A stretch of DNA of 64,000 bases from Stentor roeselii (taxonomy: Eukaryota; Ciliophora; Heterotrichea; Heterotrichida; Stentoridae), in NCBI GenBank assembly GCA_006503475.1, contig RSEH01000212.1, positions 21,328 to 85,327 of the forward strand, given 5' to 3'. The notes under the pieces were generated by a model. The model ran no database searches, was not told the origin of the DNA, and saw nothing but the letters and a program-made list of their open reading frames with translations. Of the stretch, positions 28,073 through 36,799 are shown in pieces. Position 1 is the first letter of the stretch, and every line of letters begins with the position of its first letter. Made by a program: the position numbers and the translations under genes.

Positions 28073-28243
28073 ATGGGCTGTGGTATGAGTAGCAAGTCTC
28101 GCGAAATAAGCATTGACGTTAAAGAACCATCGGGTGCTGATCAGTCTAACCAATCGAATGTTCTTCTTAAGTACGAAACTAGTCATAATGTTTATAGGAT
28201 CAAACTCAAGAAACCTAAAGAAGATCGTGTTCTGGAGAATTAG
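28073..28243 (+). CDS. Small acylated protein, 56 aa (MGCGMSSKS start)
   Basis: This short open frame begins MGCGMSSKS: Gly2 and Ser6 fit the N-myristoyltransferase consensus, and Cys3 is a likely palmitoylation site. The rest is polar and basic (IKLKKPKEDRVLEN at the C-terminus) with no domain. It starts 30 nt after the TBC gene stop. Evidence that it is real: an ideal acylation signal, a clean frame to TAG, and codon use like its neighbours. Its size makes a chance ORF possible. A membrane-tethered small regulator is the best guess. Confidence 0.5.
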   Translation: MGCGMSSKSREISIDVKEPSGADQSNQSNVLLKYETSHNVYRIKLKKPKEDRVLEN

Positions 28244-28901
28244 ATACAAGGTAGAATAAGATAATGTAAATCATTCGATTTTGACAGGAAGCATTATTTT
28301 GCTTCGGATTGTTTTCTTGTTGTTTTTGCTGGTTTGGGAGAAAAAGGTTAACGGGTTTGGATTTATTAGGATTTTAAGGTTTGATGTTTTAACGAATGGG
28401 CTGGATTATTTGAGATGTGATGGAAAATTGTACTTTCAATGTTTTAACTTTTTTCTTAGGGGATTTTAATGGATTGAGGTTTGATTTTGAATGGGTTTGA
28501 ATCAGATCGGTTTAGGATAGATTATATTCAGAATCTGGCTGGGTGAAAGTTTCAAGTATGAAAAAGTAATTCAGAAGTTGAATTTTAGATAATTTTGTTT
28601 AGTTTGCAATTGAAGGATAGTTACATTTCTGGATAGATCTTAAATTATCTTATAGAAAATAATGGAAAGATTTACATATTTCTAAAATTATTCAATTTCT
28701 AAGAGCATCTTGGAATATTTATATTGAAGAAATTTCTTGAAGTTTTTAAATCTTTGTGAATTAGTAGAAGAATTCAAAATGTATGGGATTATCAAAACCA
28801 TACTTGCAACCCTCAAACAATTAATCTTTCCAACCTTTCAAATAACCTTTCTAAACATCAAGATGATCAAGAAGTCTTCCATCTTGCCTATAATATATTC
28901 A
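28244..28901. other. Intergenic between the small acylated gene and eL39
   Basis: There is no supported gene. The left 300 nt (to about 28560) are G/T-rich and C-poor, like other 3' flanks. The right part is AT-rich. TATAATATATTC directly precedes the eL39 ATG. Confidence 0.5.
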
Positions 28902-29072
28902 ATGGTAATCTAAACATAGGGTTCAATCAAGAGTCTCCGAAAGAAGAAGATAATGGGTCGAGCCCGAAAGCAAAACCGGCCAATGCCCCGTTGGGCTTCT
29001 TACAAGACAGGTAGCACCCAAAGATACAATTCAAAGAGAAGGAACTGGCGTAGGACTAAGCTAAACATTTAG
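28902..29072 (+). CDS. RPL39: 60S ribosomal protein eL39
   Basis: eL39 lines the polypeptide exit tunnel of the large ribosomal subunit. With a 15-nt intron removed right after the start codon, the product is 51 residues: M then GSIKSLRKKK, RARKQNRPMPRW, KTGSTQRYNSKRR and NWRRTKLNI. The QNRPxPxW, RYNxKRRxWRRTK core is diagnostic of the family, and the 51-residue length is exact for the family. Exon 1 therefore contributes only the ATG. The unspliced frame hits a TAA within the intron, so splicing is essential. It converges on the unknown gene at 29088-29561 with 15 nt between stops. Confidence 0.95.
28905..28919 (+). other. 15-nt intron directly after the eL39 start codon
   Basis: The sequence is GTAATCTAAACATAG, with the adenine at position 10 shared by most introns here. 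It carries an in-frame TAA, and its removal restores the eL39 N-terminus. Confidence 0.93.
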
Positions 29073-29087
29073 TAATCTATTCAAACA

Positions 29088-29561
29088 TCAGCCTTCAGGC
29101 GGTTTAAAAGGTCTTTGATGCAAAGTAGGAAGGTTAACAAAGACCTCTGAATCATTTTCATTAAAAACCTTCTTCCTCGGCCCAGACATTGTCATCGGTC
29201 GTGCCTGAAGCCCGACTTCAAGCGCTGAGGACAAAGACAGGTGTTCAGGAAGACTCGCTTCTTTGAAGGGCTTCTTCTTCTGCGTCACTGACATGGTCGT
29301 TGGACGAGGCTGCATTGAAACTTCTAAAGCTGTAAGATTTCCTCTGTTTTCACCTTTTTTAGGACTTTTTGTACGGTTTCGTAAAGGAAGCAACTGCTGA
29401 GTCTGGGTGAATGGAGATGGACGGGAGGTTTTTCGTGATTTTGATGAGGTCTTTTGACGTAGACGGTTTATTGATGGCTGAGGGTACCACATACGTGTTT
29501 TTAGGTTCTGGCTTTTACCTGATATTAGACCCAGCTCTGGTACGAAGATTAAGTCGCTCAT
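29088..29561 (-). CDS. Unknown basic protein with a two-fold internal repeat, 157 aa
   Basis: No family is recognised. The protein is basic and probably disordered. It contains two copies of a 25-residue module, LTALEVSMQPRPTTMS then KKKPFKE, and SSALEVGLQARPMTMS then RKKVFNE, sharing ALEV-x-(M/L)Q-x-RP-x-TMS and a trailing basic/Phe patch. Such short repeated motifs often mediate binding to a partner such as tubulin or another scaffold, but no target can be named. The ATG at 29561 is preceded by AAATAACCC. Confidence 0.55.
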   Translation of the reverse strand: MSDLIFVPELGLISGKSQNLKTRMWYPQPSINRLRQKTSSKSRKTSRPSPFTQTQQLLPLRNRTKSPKKGENRGNLTALEVSMQPRPTTMSVTQKKKPFKEASLPEHLSLSSALEVGLQARPMTMSGPRKKVFNENDSEVFVNLPTLHQRPFKPPEG

Positions 29562-29865
29562 GGGTTATTTGTTTTATTTGGTTTTTGAGAGATATGGAAA
29601 TGTTGGATGGTAGAATTTTTTTATGAGTTTTAGGAAGAGGGGGTTTTGGATTTGATTTATGGTGGAATGATTTTAGAGATTGAGAATTGTGAAAAATTTG
29701 GATTGGAATTTTTTTGTTTTTTTAGTTTGAGTGGAAAGATTTAGTTATTGTTGATAGGTTTATATGATGGAAAAATGTTTTTTATTTAAAGGAAGTTTTA
29801 GAATTTATAGGAAAATTTTGAAAGATAATATTTTCTGTTATTAAAGGAATTTCTTTGATGTGGGT
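29562..29865. other. Intergenic, divergent 5' flanks
   Basis: There is no gene. The segment is G/T-rich and C-poor on the plus strand at left (upstream of the minus gene) and AT-rich at right. Confidence 0.5.
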
Positions 29866-30144
29866 ATGATAGGTTTATGTGAAAGTCAAAATGTTATTTC
29901 TATTGACCCAGTTGAATTTTTAAGAATTAATAAGAATCTTGTTGAAGATTATATTTCATCTATTTACAGATTTATCTTTCAATATATTTACTTATCTTTA
30001 CAAGATCATTATCAATCTAATTCATCAGAATTAATAGAATCTTATAAAAATATTATTACTTATAAACTCTATAAACTCATAAAAATGTTTCATCTGTTTA
30101 AATTTACTAAATCCTCACCAGAGATAATCCTTAATCTAAATTAA
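29866..30144 (+). CDS. Small unknown protein, 92 aa
   Basis: The open frame starts at the ATG at 29866 (a GTG two codons upstream is not needed). The product is largely helical and rich in Ile, Tyr, Leu and Asn, with no recognised domain. Its stop lies only 7 nt before the ATG of the multi-RING gene. Its base composition is more AT-rich than its neighbours, and a chance ORF or a fragment of an upstream exon cannot be excluded. Confidence 0.4.
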   Translation: MIGLCESQNVISIDPVEFLRINKNLVEDYISSIYRFIFQYIYLSLQDHYQSNSSELIESYKNIITYKLYKLIKMFHLFKFTKSSPEIILNLN

Positions 30145-30151
30145 TAATTAA

Positions 30152-31366
30152 ATGGAAAAATTTTACCAGATAATCAAAAACTGCTACTGTGGATTAAGTT
30201 CATCAAAATCATCACGATCAGAATCACACACCAGAAACTCATCAGCCCTGATAAACCTTCCAGCCTCATTCGATTACATCAACAGCAAAACTCTCGAAGA
30301 CGACGAAGACCTAAGCCCAGACTCAACATTTGACGATTCAATCAAGAAAGAAACCTTAGAAGATTCTGAAAAACAATCAAAATGTTTCCAATGCGACAGT
30401 CTTTCAGCTTTAATCCTTCTTCCCTGCAGTCATCAAATATGCGAGATCTGCTTAGAACTGAAATTTTCCCAAAATTCATCCTTATCAACTCAAGAGCCTT
30501 TAAAATGTTTCTGCACTAAAAAAATTCCAGTTTCACTTTTAAAATCCTTAATAAAGCCTTCAAAGTTCATAAAATATCTGAACGAAACTTCAAAAATCTC
30601 TAAAATTTCAGAAAACTGTGAAAATTGCGGAGAAAATCACGAAGGCACTTGTCTTGACTGGTACAAATCAAGTCATGACCCGAAATGTTTGAACTGTGGA
30701 GGAGTTGAAGAGTTTTTATTGATTTGTGGGCATGGGTACTGCTCTTCTTGTGTGAAAAAACATGCTGAGAGCTGTTTAAGGGCGAGTTTGCTCGGAGTTG
30801 TGCCTTGCAAATACTGTGAAAAGGCTGAAGTCCTTGTACCCGTCTGGGTCTTGAATAAAGTCTTCGGCGAGTTCGAGTCCTTCATCGAGTTACAGACGAG
30901 TTTAAAGGTAAAAAAAGCGAAAAATGAACAATCTTGCATGATTTGCTTGAAAAAATTACCTTGTTCACGGTATTTGACTTTAGAATGTGAAGATAAGTTC
31001 TGTAAGGGCTGTATTTCTCGATATTTTGAGGAAATGATTTCGAGGTTTACTGTTGACTGTGAAATTTTCTGCCCGAGGTGTAGAGTAGTTGTTGATCCTT
31101 TAATTGTGCAGGGAAATGTCCAGTCCGAGACTTGTGAAAAGTACTTGGAAATGCTAGTTAAATTCAACAAGTACCGGAAAAGTGAAAAGTCAAATGTTAT
31201 CTGGTGTGTTCACTCAAAGTTCACCCAAACCGGTATCTGCCAAAAATGTTTCTTAACCAAAACCAATGATTTTTCTCCAAAACTAATCAGAGAAGTTAAA
31301 GTTTCAGTGATTTCAATCACTGAAAGTCCATTTTTGCTTTCTTCCAGTACTATAAACGATTATTGA
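30152..31366 (+). CDS. Multi-RING (RBR-like) zinc-finger protein
   Basis: The 404-residue protein has three Cys/His clusters. Cluster 1 (about 75-125): KCFQCDSL, LPCSHQICEICLE, LKCFCTKK. Cluster 2 (about 160-230): CENCGENH, CLNCGG, ICGHGYCSSCVKKH, CKYCEKAE. Cluster 3 (about 265-315): CMICLKKLP, LECEDKFCKGCISRYF, IFCPRC, which resembles the first RING of RBR ubiquitin ligases (CxxC...CxxxFCxxCxxxY...CPxC). A final CVHSKF...CQKCF pair follows. An E3 ubiquitin ligase is likely, but the catalytic RING2 cysteine of RBR enzymes cannot be assigned with confidence. The N-terminal 70 residues are Ser-rich. Confidence 0.7.
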   Translation: MEKFYQIIKNCYCGLSSSKSSRSESHTRNSSALINLPASFDYINSKTLEDDEDLSPDSTFDDSIKKETLEDSEKQSKCFQCDSLSALILLPCSHQICEICLELKFSQNSSLSTQEPLKCFCTKKIPVSLLKSLIKPSKFIKYLNETSKISKISENCENCGENHEGTCLDWYKSSHDPKCLNCGGVEEFLLICGHGYCSSCVKKHAESCLRASLLGVVPCKYCEKAEVLVPVWVLNKVFGEFESFIELQTSLKVKKAKNEQSCMICLKKLPCSRYLTLECEDKFCKGCISRYFEEMISRFTVDCEIFCPRCRVVVDPLIVQGNVQSETCEKYLEMLVKFNKYRKSEKSNVIWCVHSKFTQTGICQKCFLTKTNDFSPKLIREVKVSVISITESPFLLSSSTINDY

Positions 31367-31391
31367 AATATAATGAATATGTTTATAAAGA

Positions 31392-32429
31392 ATGGTATTT
31401 ATTTCTCTCTGGAGTCCACGTCAATCACCTCGTCTTGTATTTTTTTCCCCTGTTATACTGGGAATAATCTTGACTTTAACCTTTTATTCCTCGTCAGTTC
31501 TTTATTCTTCAGACTACCTCGACCGATGCGAATTCGAAAAGTTCATCGAGACTTACTCGAAGGCTTACACTGATAAAGACTCTCGCTTCTTCACCTTTCA
31601 AGCAAATCTAGCCTTCATCCGAATGCACAACAGTCAAAACGAAGACTGGGTCTTGGGAGTCAACTCCTTCGCCGACCACTCCCCTGACGAGTTCAGAGAA
31701 AAATACCTCCGAGGCCTGGTACAGGCCGAGCCTAGAAAAAGTGAGTCAAAAGGGGAAAAATCTGTAAAGGATATTCCGACGTATGTTAATTGGGTTAAGA
31801 ATGGCGCTGTTACTCCTGTTGGAACTCAGGGAAATTGTGGAAGTCATTGGGCTTTTTCTGCTGCTGGAGCTATTGAAGGCATTTGGAATATTTCAGGAAA
31901 TCCGTTGGTTCAGTTGTCGGTGCAGCAGTTGGTGGATTGCTCGGGAAAGTATGGAAATTATGGGTGCAATGGAGGACTTATGGATTATGCTTTTAAGTAT
32001 GTCATGGGAAATAAAGGGATCAACTCTTGGGCGAATTATTCTTATGTTGGAATTGAGAGTCCTGGGTGTAATAAGACTTTAGCTAGTGCTGCTGTTGCTT
32101 TGATTAAGAACTTTACGGATGTTCAGGCTAATTCGAGTGATGCTTTGTTGCAGGCTATTGCACAGCAACCTGTTTCTGTAGGAGTTGAAGCTGATCAGTC
32201 TATTTGGCAGTTTTATAGGGGAGGGGTTATTTCTAGAAATTGTGGAACGTTACTAGATCACGGCGCTCTAGTAGTAGGTTACAATCTCGAAAGCACTCCA
32301 AACTACTACCTAGTAAAAAACTCCTGGGGTGCACAATGGGGAGAAAACGGTTACATCCGGTTAGCAATAACACCAGGTGCAGGTGTCTGCGGCATCCAAA
32401 TGATCCCTTCATACCCTACCCTTAGCTAG
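31392..32429 (+). CDS. Papain/cathepsin L-family protein with catalytic Cys replaced by His
   Basis: The 345-residue protein has a hydrophobic N-terminal anchor or signal (about 15-32), an I29-type inhibitor propeptide (about 45-105, with FxxN-like and [11 protein letters not shown] motifs) and a complete C1A peptidase domain from about 128. The oxyanion Gln146, catalytic His290 ([12 protein letters not shown]) and Asn310 ([14 protein letters not shown]) are present, as are the structural cysteines. The catalytic cysteine of CGSCWAF is His152: the DNA reads TGT GGA AGT CAT TGG. A change from TGT/TGC to CAT needs at least two base changes. It is probably an inactive homolog or a protease with altered chemistry. 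Gene starts 25 nt after the multi-RING gene. Confidence 0.9.
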   Translation: MVFISLWSPRQSPRLVFFSPVILGIILTLTFYSSSVLYSSDYLDRCEFEKFIETYSKAYTDKDSRFFTFQANLAFIRMHNSQNEDWVLGVNSFADHSPDEFREKYLRGLVQAEPRKSESKGEKSVKDIPTYVNWVKNGAVTPVGTQGNCGSHWAFSAAGAIEGIWNISGNPLVQLSVQQLVDCSGKYGNYGCNGGLMDYAFKYVMGNKGINSWANYSYVGIESPGCNKTLASAAVALIKNFTDVQANSSDALLQAIAQQPVSVGVEADQSIWQFYRGGVISRNCGTLLDHGALVVGYNLESTPNYYLVKNSWGAQWGENGYIRLAITPGAGVCGIQMIPSYPTLS

Positions 32430-32437
32430 TCTTAAAA

Positions 32438-35400
32438 ATGTCTTTTCTCGCAACAACCTACTGCAGTTCAAACCACGGAAGAAACCAACTAGTCAAAAAA
32501 GTCCAAAACCCCCGTCGAAGACCAGTTCCTCGAAAAAAACCAGTCCAAGGTCCAAGCAATTCATTTCATTTGAACCTCTCTTCTCAAATTTTGAAAAATT
32601 CCAGAAGTGTCTCTAGAGACCGAGCGCGGAATCTGTCAGTGAACAACTACACCCCCAATAATAGAAGAAGCCTCAGCATTCACTTTTTCGGCCTTAACAG
32701 TTCTGGAAAGTTTTCTTGTTCAAGTGCCTTGAGAGATGGACTTGAATATGAAGATGGGTTTAAAGCTGAAATGATTGAAAATTGGGTCGCTAAAGCTAAA
32801 GTTGATATAAAAGCTGCTGCTTTTGAAACTGCTTTGAAAGAGTTGAATAAAGTTCTTAAAATTTGTCAGAATCATTTAAATGCGCTTTATTTGAGAAGTA
32901 ATTGCTTTATGAGTTTGGGTAAACATAAAATGGCTATACCTGACTTGTTGAGTATTGTGCAGGAAAATGCTGGTTTTGATAAACATGTTTATATTGCTTT
33001 GGCTGTTTGTTTTGTGGAAGTTGATGATGTGAATACAGCTATTCGGCAGTTAAGTAAGTGCATTGAAATTTTCCCGAATTTCTCTGAAGGGTATATAAAT
33101 AGAGGAATTCTTTATAACAGACAACAAAGATGGGATAAAGCCTTGAACGATTTCAAGCAAGGCATACAGATAAACAAGAAAAAAGGTACCCCGTATATTG
33201 GGCTAGCCGATACCCTGCTGGGAATGGGTGACACGAAATATGCCTTAGCACTTTTAGAGAAGGCCTTTAACGACCCTAAGTCATACCCAGCAGCGCTGCT
33301 TAAGCGTGGAAAGATTTTCTTTGAGCAGCAGCATTTTGCCTCAGCATTAAAAGACCTGGACCAGGTACTTCAATCACAGAGCGAAAATGTTGAGGCCTTT
33401 TACTACCGAGCCTTTGCATTGCTAGGGCTAAACCGAATAAGCGACGCAGCCTTATCCTTAGAACAAGTAATAAAATACGACACTTCCAAGAACTACGTAG
33501 GGGCCGCAATTTACAACCTAGGCGCAATAAAGATCAAACAACGTGACTACTACGGCGCAATGTACACCTTCAAACGAGGAGTCGACATGGGTCTCGAGAT
33601 CGAAGAGCAAAAAGTTCTAAAACATTACGTCGAAGCCATTCTCTGCCTAATGAAGCGAAATTTCAAGGAAGGTCTCAACATTTTAACCAAAATCATAAAA
33701 AGCAAAAATCCTTTAATCCAAGAGTACATCGGAAACTGTTACGCTTTTCGAGGTTACGCTCATGCAGCTTTAGAAAACCATGAAAAAGCAGTCCAAGACC
33801 TAACCACAGCAAGTGGCCTTCAAGTTTTAGACGGTTCTTCAGAGTTCAATTTATTAATATCAAAAGCAGTGTTACTTTCACTTCGAGAAAGTGAAAATTC
33901 TCTGAAACTTCTGTCATCAGCAAGTAAAATTTTCCCGAATAGCATCGAGCCGAAGGTATACACAGCAGCTATTAACTTTTCTTTATGTCAATCAATGAAA
34001 AAGCCGGAATTAGCAGAGATTAGTAAAGAATTACTTGATGAGTGCATTAAAGTCAGGGAAAGTGAAAGTGATTTGTTCTTTTTTAGAGGAGTTGTGAATT
34101 ATTTTTTGGGAATGATTAAAGAAGCTATTGAGGATATTGAAACTGCGATTGATAAAGCAGAGGATAACCAGCCTGAACATTTCTTTGCTAGAGGGGCTTG
34201 CTCGGCTAGGCTTAAAATGTATAAAGAAGCCAAACAGGATTTCGCTATTGCACTGCAGCTTAATGAAAAGTTTGCTGATGCGTTTTTGTTTAAGGGAAGG
34301 TGCCATTTTATTATGGATGAAATTGATCAGGCTTTTGAAGACTTTCAGAAACTTACTGTTATGAAACCGGATGACCCGGAAGTTCATATTTTAGGAGGGA
34401 ATTTGTTGTTGCTTACTGGGTCTACTGAAAAAGCTATGCAGGCATATTCGAATGCTACTAATGCAAGACCTACTGTTGAAGGGTTCATTCATAAAGCCAA
34501 AACATTCTTAATCCTCGAAAATCTTCCAGAAGCCCTTCAAGAGCTCAAAACCTGTTTCAAATACTTTCCCGTTCCATCAGTAAGTTTCGACATCGAAGTT
34601 CTAGAAATCCTTCTAAAAGCTCACTCAAAAGACAACCTAAAGCAAAGCCTCTTAAAAAGTCTAAACCACTTAAACACAATTCTATCTTACAAGCACGAAG
34701 GAAGTATTTGTAAAAACTTACAAATCCACTGGTTTAAAGCTGTTTTCCTATTCTTCTTAGGTGACTTCCAAAAGTCCAAAACCGAGTTCAAGTCTTCAAT
34801 CTTACTCAACGACGACTCTGACGACGAAACAATTGACAGAGAGACTTTAGAGATCGGTTACAACACAGCTCTTATCTACATCCTCGGCGACTACCACGAA
34901 GCCGCTTACAACAGATTAAACGAAATCGTTTACTACCTCGAAGGAAAAGACCGGGGAAAAGTCCTGCTGATTATGTCAGTTCTTCAATTGGGCCTTAACC
35001 AAAAGTCCACTTCGAAAAACTTGATTCAAGAAGCCAGCAAGTTCGACCCTGAGATAGTAAAAATCTTTCAAGAAAGGAAAAGTGATATAAAAGTCCTTCC
35101 TTTGTCAAGTGCTTCGAAATATGCTTCAGTTTTTCCAATGGCGAAAGTAAAAATTGCTGATTGTCAAGCATTGCTTTTAAGACCGAGTTTTAACCTGCCT
35201 AAAGGAGATATGCCGAAAATGGACTTTGGAGTTGAAAGTCAGGTACTTGCTAGGTTTCATGTTAAACATGTGAAGTGCAGACCTGAAACTCCTTGGCTTA
35301 ATCGGGTTAAAGGAACTATTCAGTTTACTGATGAAATTCAGAATATTGAAACGGAAAGTGTTGCTGATTCGAATGATGAAGAAGCTTTAATTGAAAGGTC

Positions 35401-35536
35401 GGCGGAGTTTAATTCTTATAGTACTATGAGGAAGTATAAGTCTGAAAGCATTTCTTTGCATGAGCAGGAGGTGTCGAATAATTCGGACTCGGATACCTCG
35501 GAAAGCTCGAATTATGATGATTTTGTATTTGCTTAA
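32438..35536 (+). CDS. Large TPR-repeat protein, 1,032 aa
   Basis: Residues about 110-900 are an array of tetratricopeptide repeats. Typical helices include ALKELNKVLKICQNHLNALYLRS, AIRQLSKCIEIFPNFSEGYINR, ALNDFKQGIQINKKKGTPY, ALKDLDQVLQSQSENVEAFYYRA and AKQDFAIALQLNEKFADAFLFK, with W/L/G/Y/A/F/A/P at TPR positions. The N-terminus (1-100) is basic; the C-terminus is acidic and Ser-rich. TPR arrays scaffold protein complexes; many long ones in ciliates are ciliary, but the sequence shows no decisive ortholog. It starts 8 nt after the papain-family stop. Third-position base composition switches several times along the gene (for example near 34495). Confidence 0.88.
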   Translation: MSFLATTYCSSNHGRNQLVKKVQNPRRRPVPRKKPVQGPSNSFHLNLSSQILKNSRSVSRDRARNLSVNNYTPNNRRSLSIHFFGLNSSGKFSCSSALRDGLEYEDGFKAEMIENWVAKAKVDIKAAAFETALKELNKVLKICQNHLNALYLRSNCFMSLGKHKMAIPDLLSIVQENAGFDKHVYIALAVCFVEVDDVNTAIRQLSKCIEIFPNFSEGYINRGILYNRQQRWDKALNDFKQGIQINKKKGTPYIGLADTLLGMGDTKYALALLEKAFNDPKSYPAALLKRGKIFFEQQHFASALKDLDQVLQSQSENVEAFYYRAFALLGLNRISDAALSLEQVIKYDTSKNYVGAAIYNLGAIKIKQRDYYGAMYTFKRGVDMGLEIEEQKVLKHYVEAILCLMKRNFKEGLNILTKIIKSKNPLIQEYIGNCYAFRGYAHAALENHEKAVQDLTTASGLQVLDGSSEFNLLISKAVLLSLRESENSLKLLSSASKIFPNSIEPKVYTAAINFSLCQSMKKPELAEISKELLDECIKVRESESDLFFFRGVVNYFLGMIKEAIEDIETAIDKAEDNQPEHFFARGACSARLKMYKEAKQDFAIALQLNEKFADAFLFKGRCHFIMDEIDQAFEDFQKLTVMKPDDPEVHILGGNLLLLTGSTEKAMQAYSNATNARPTVEGFIHKAKTFLILENLPEALQELKTCFKYFPVPSVSFDIEVLEILLKAHSKDNLKQSLLKSLNHLNTILSYKHEGSICKNLQIHWFKAVFLFFLGDFQKSKTEFKSSILLNDDSDDETIDRETLEIGYNTALIYILGDYHEAAYNRLNEIVYYLEGKDRGKVLLIMSVLQLGLNQKSTSKNLIQEASKFDPEIVKIFQERKSDIKVLPLSSASKYASVFPMAKVKIADCQALLLRPSFNLPKGDMPKMDFGVESQVLARFHVKHVKCRPETPWLNRVKGTIQFTDEIQNIETESVADSNDEEALIERSAEFNSYSTMRKYKSESISLHEQEVSNNSDSDTSESSNYDDFVFA

Positions 35537-35557
35537 ATTAACATGGTTAAGAGAAAT

Positions 35558-35710
35558 GGGGGTTTTATTTGAAGGGGGTTTTATTTGAAGGGGTTTATTT
35601 GAAGGGGGTTTTATTTGAATTGTTTTTTTATTTGAAGTGTTTTTTATTTAAAGTGTTTTTTATTTGCAGTGTTTTTTTATTTGAAGTGTTTTTTTATTTG
35701 AAGTGTTTTT
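35558..35710. repeat. Tandem repeat, unit about GGGGGTTTTATTTGAA
   Basis: About nine to ten copies of a 15-18 nt unit, first GGGGGTTTTATTTGAA, then decaying to GTGTTTTTTTATTTGAA, follow the TPR gene stop. The segment is nearly C-free, as other 3' flanks are. No coding potential. Confidence 0.85.
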
Positions 35711-35755
35711 AAGATTCATAAAAGATCTTAAAGGTTTAAAGTTTAGATTATAAAA

Positions 35756-36799
35756 ATGTCCAAAAAACTAGGGGATGTTGTTTGGGCCAAAGTCTCTGGA
35801 TATCCAGAATGGCCAGGAATTATCTCAAAGTTAGACGGAAGTCAAGCCACTGTCCATTTCGTTGGAGACAACACTCAGTAATTTTTAGCCAGCACCTTGA
35901 AAGATATTTCAAAATTGAAGAATTTTTCAGAAAATAAGCTAAAAAAAGCTGATAGATGGCTCACTAAAAGTTATAAAGCAGCATCGGCCTTGCAACCACC
36001 AGTGTCTTTAGAAGAATTGAAAGAGATCAACAGTCGAATAATCGCTAAATTCCAAAACTCCGCTCCAAAAGAATCAAAATCCCCAGAAAAATCCGGAAAA
36101 CAAACAAAACAATCAAATCAAGAAAAACCAGAAAACTCCAGATACCCCGAAGAAAGTTTCGAGGAAAAACTGCGAACCTTATACTTAAAGCTCGACAAGA
36201 AAATCTCAAATTCTCTCGAAACCCCAGAATCAAGAAGAACGCGTTTACCAGCCCTTAAAAAAAGTGCAGAAATTCTAAATTCATTCACAATGCAAAACTA
36301 CAACCAAAACAAAACTTACTCAATAGAGGACATCTTAGAAATCATCGAAAAAATCACAGATCTCGAATATTCAAAGAAACTTCTTCATTGCTCAGGAATA
36401 ATCCGGATTTTAAAGTACTTTAAATCATTTTTAGCTGATTCCAGTGACCAAGAGGTAAAGAAACTAGTAAAACTCTCAGATAAACTTTTACAACATTTCA
36501 ACAAACTTCTGGTAATGAGTGAGTTATTCGAAGGAAATTCTAAAAACGATGAAAATCACTCAGAAAAAGTGAAGATGCGAGGAGAGATGCTTAAAGTTCT
36601 TTCTGATAAAGGTTTTAGTGGCGCTTCAGGTTCAAAACAAATGAAAAACATTGAGTCCAAGTTGAAAGAAATGGACCCAAGTGAAGGAAAAGTTTATCTA
36701 GAAAAATATTCTTATTTGATAAAAGAATTTCAAAGATCAACCAGCTTGTCACTTGAGGACCTTACTCAGCAGGGCTTTGTTTTTCTTAATAATAGTTAA
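35756..36799 (+). CDS. PWWP plus TFIIS N-terminal-like chromatin protein (LEDGF/HDGF-like)
   Basis: With a 15-nt intron (35878-35892) removed, the 342-residue frame opens with a PWWP domain (about residues 1-75: GDVVWAKVSGYPEWPGII, then VHFVGDNTHTLKDI). PWWP domains bind methylated histone H3 tails, usually H3K36me. Residues about 120-240 form a helical domain that resembles the TFIIS N-terminal/LEDGF integrase-binding-domain fold (LYLKLDKKI, RLPALKKSAEIL, LHCSGIIRILKYF). This pairing matches LEDGF/HDGF family layout. The start is the ATG at 35756, with GATTATAAAA before it. The TAA overlaps the ATG of the next gene by one base. Confidence 0.85.
35878..35892 (+). other. 15-nt intron of the PWWP gene
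   Basis: The sequence is GTAATTTTTAGCCAG. An AG already occurs at position 11, but only the AG at position 15 restores the frame (Asn-Thr-His-Thr-Leu across the junction). Confidence 0.92.

Noticed and set aside
28281-28469. 62-residue hydrophobic open frame
   Set aside because: It starts at TTG, lies in a C-poor 3' flank, and its hydrophobicity follows from T-rich DNA.
35558-35710. Interstitial telomere (GGGGTTTT-like)
   Set aside because: The unit is 15-18 nt with ATTTGAA and does not match the heterotrich telomere repeat.
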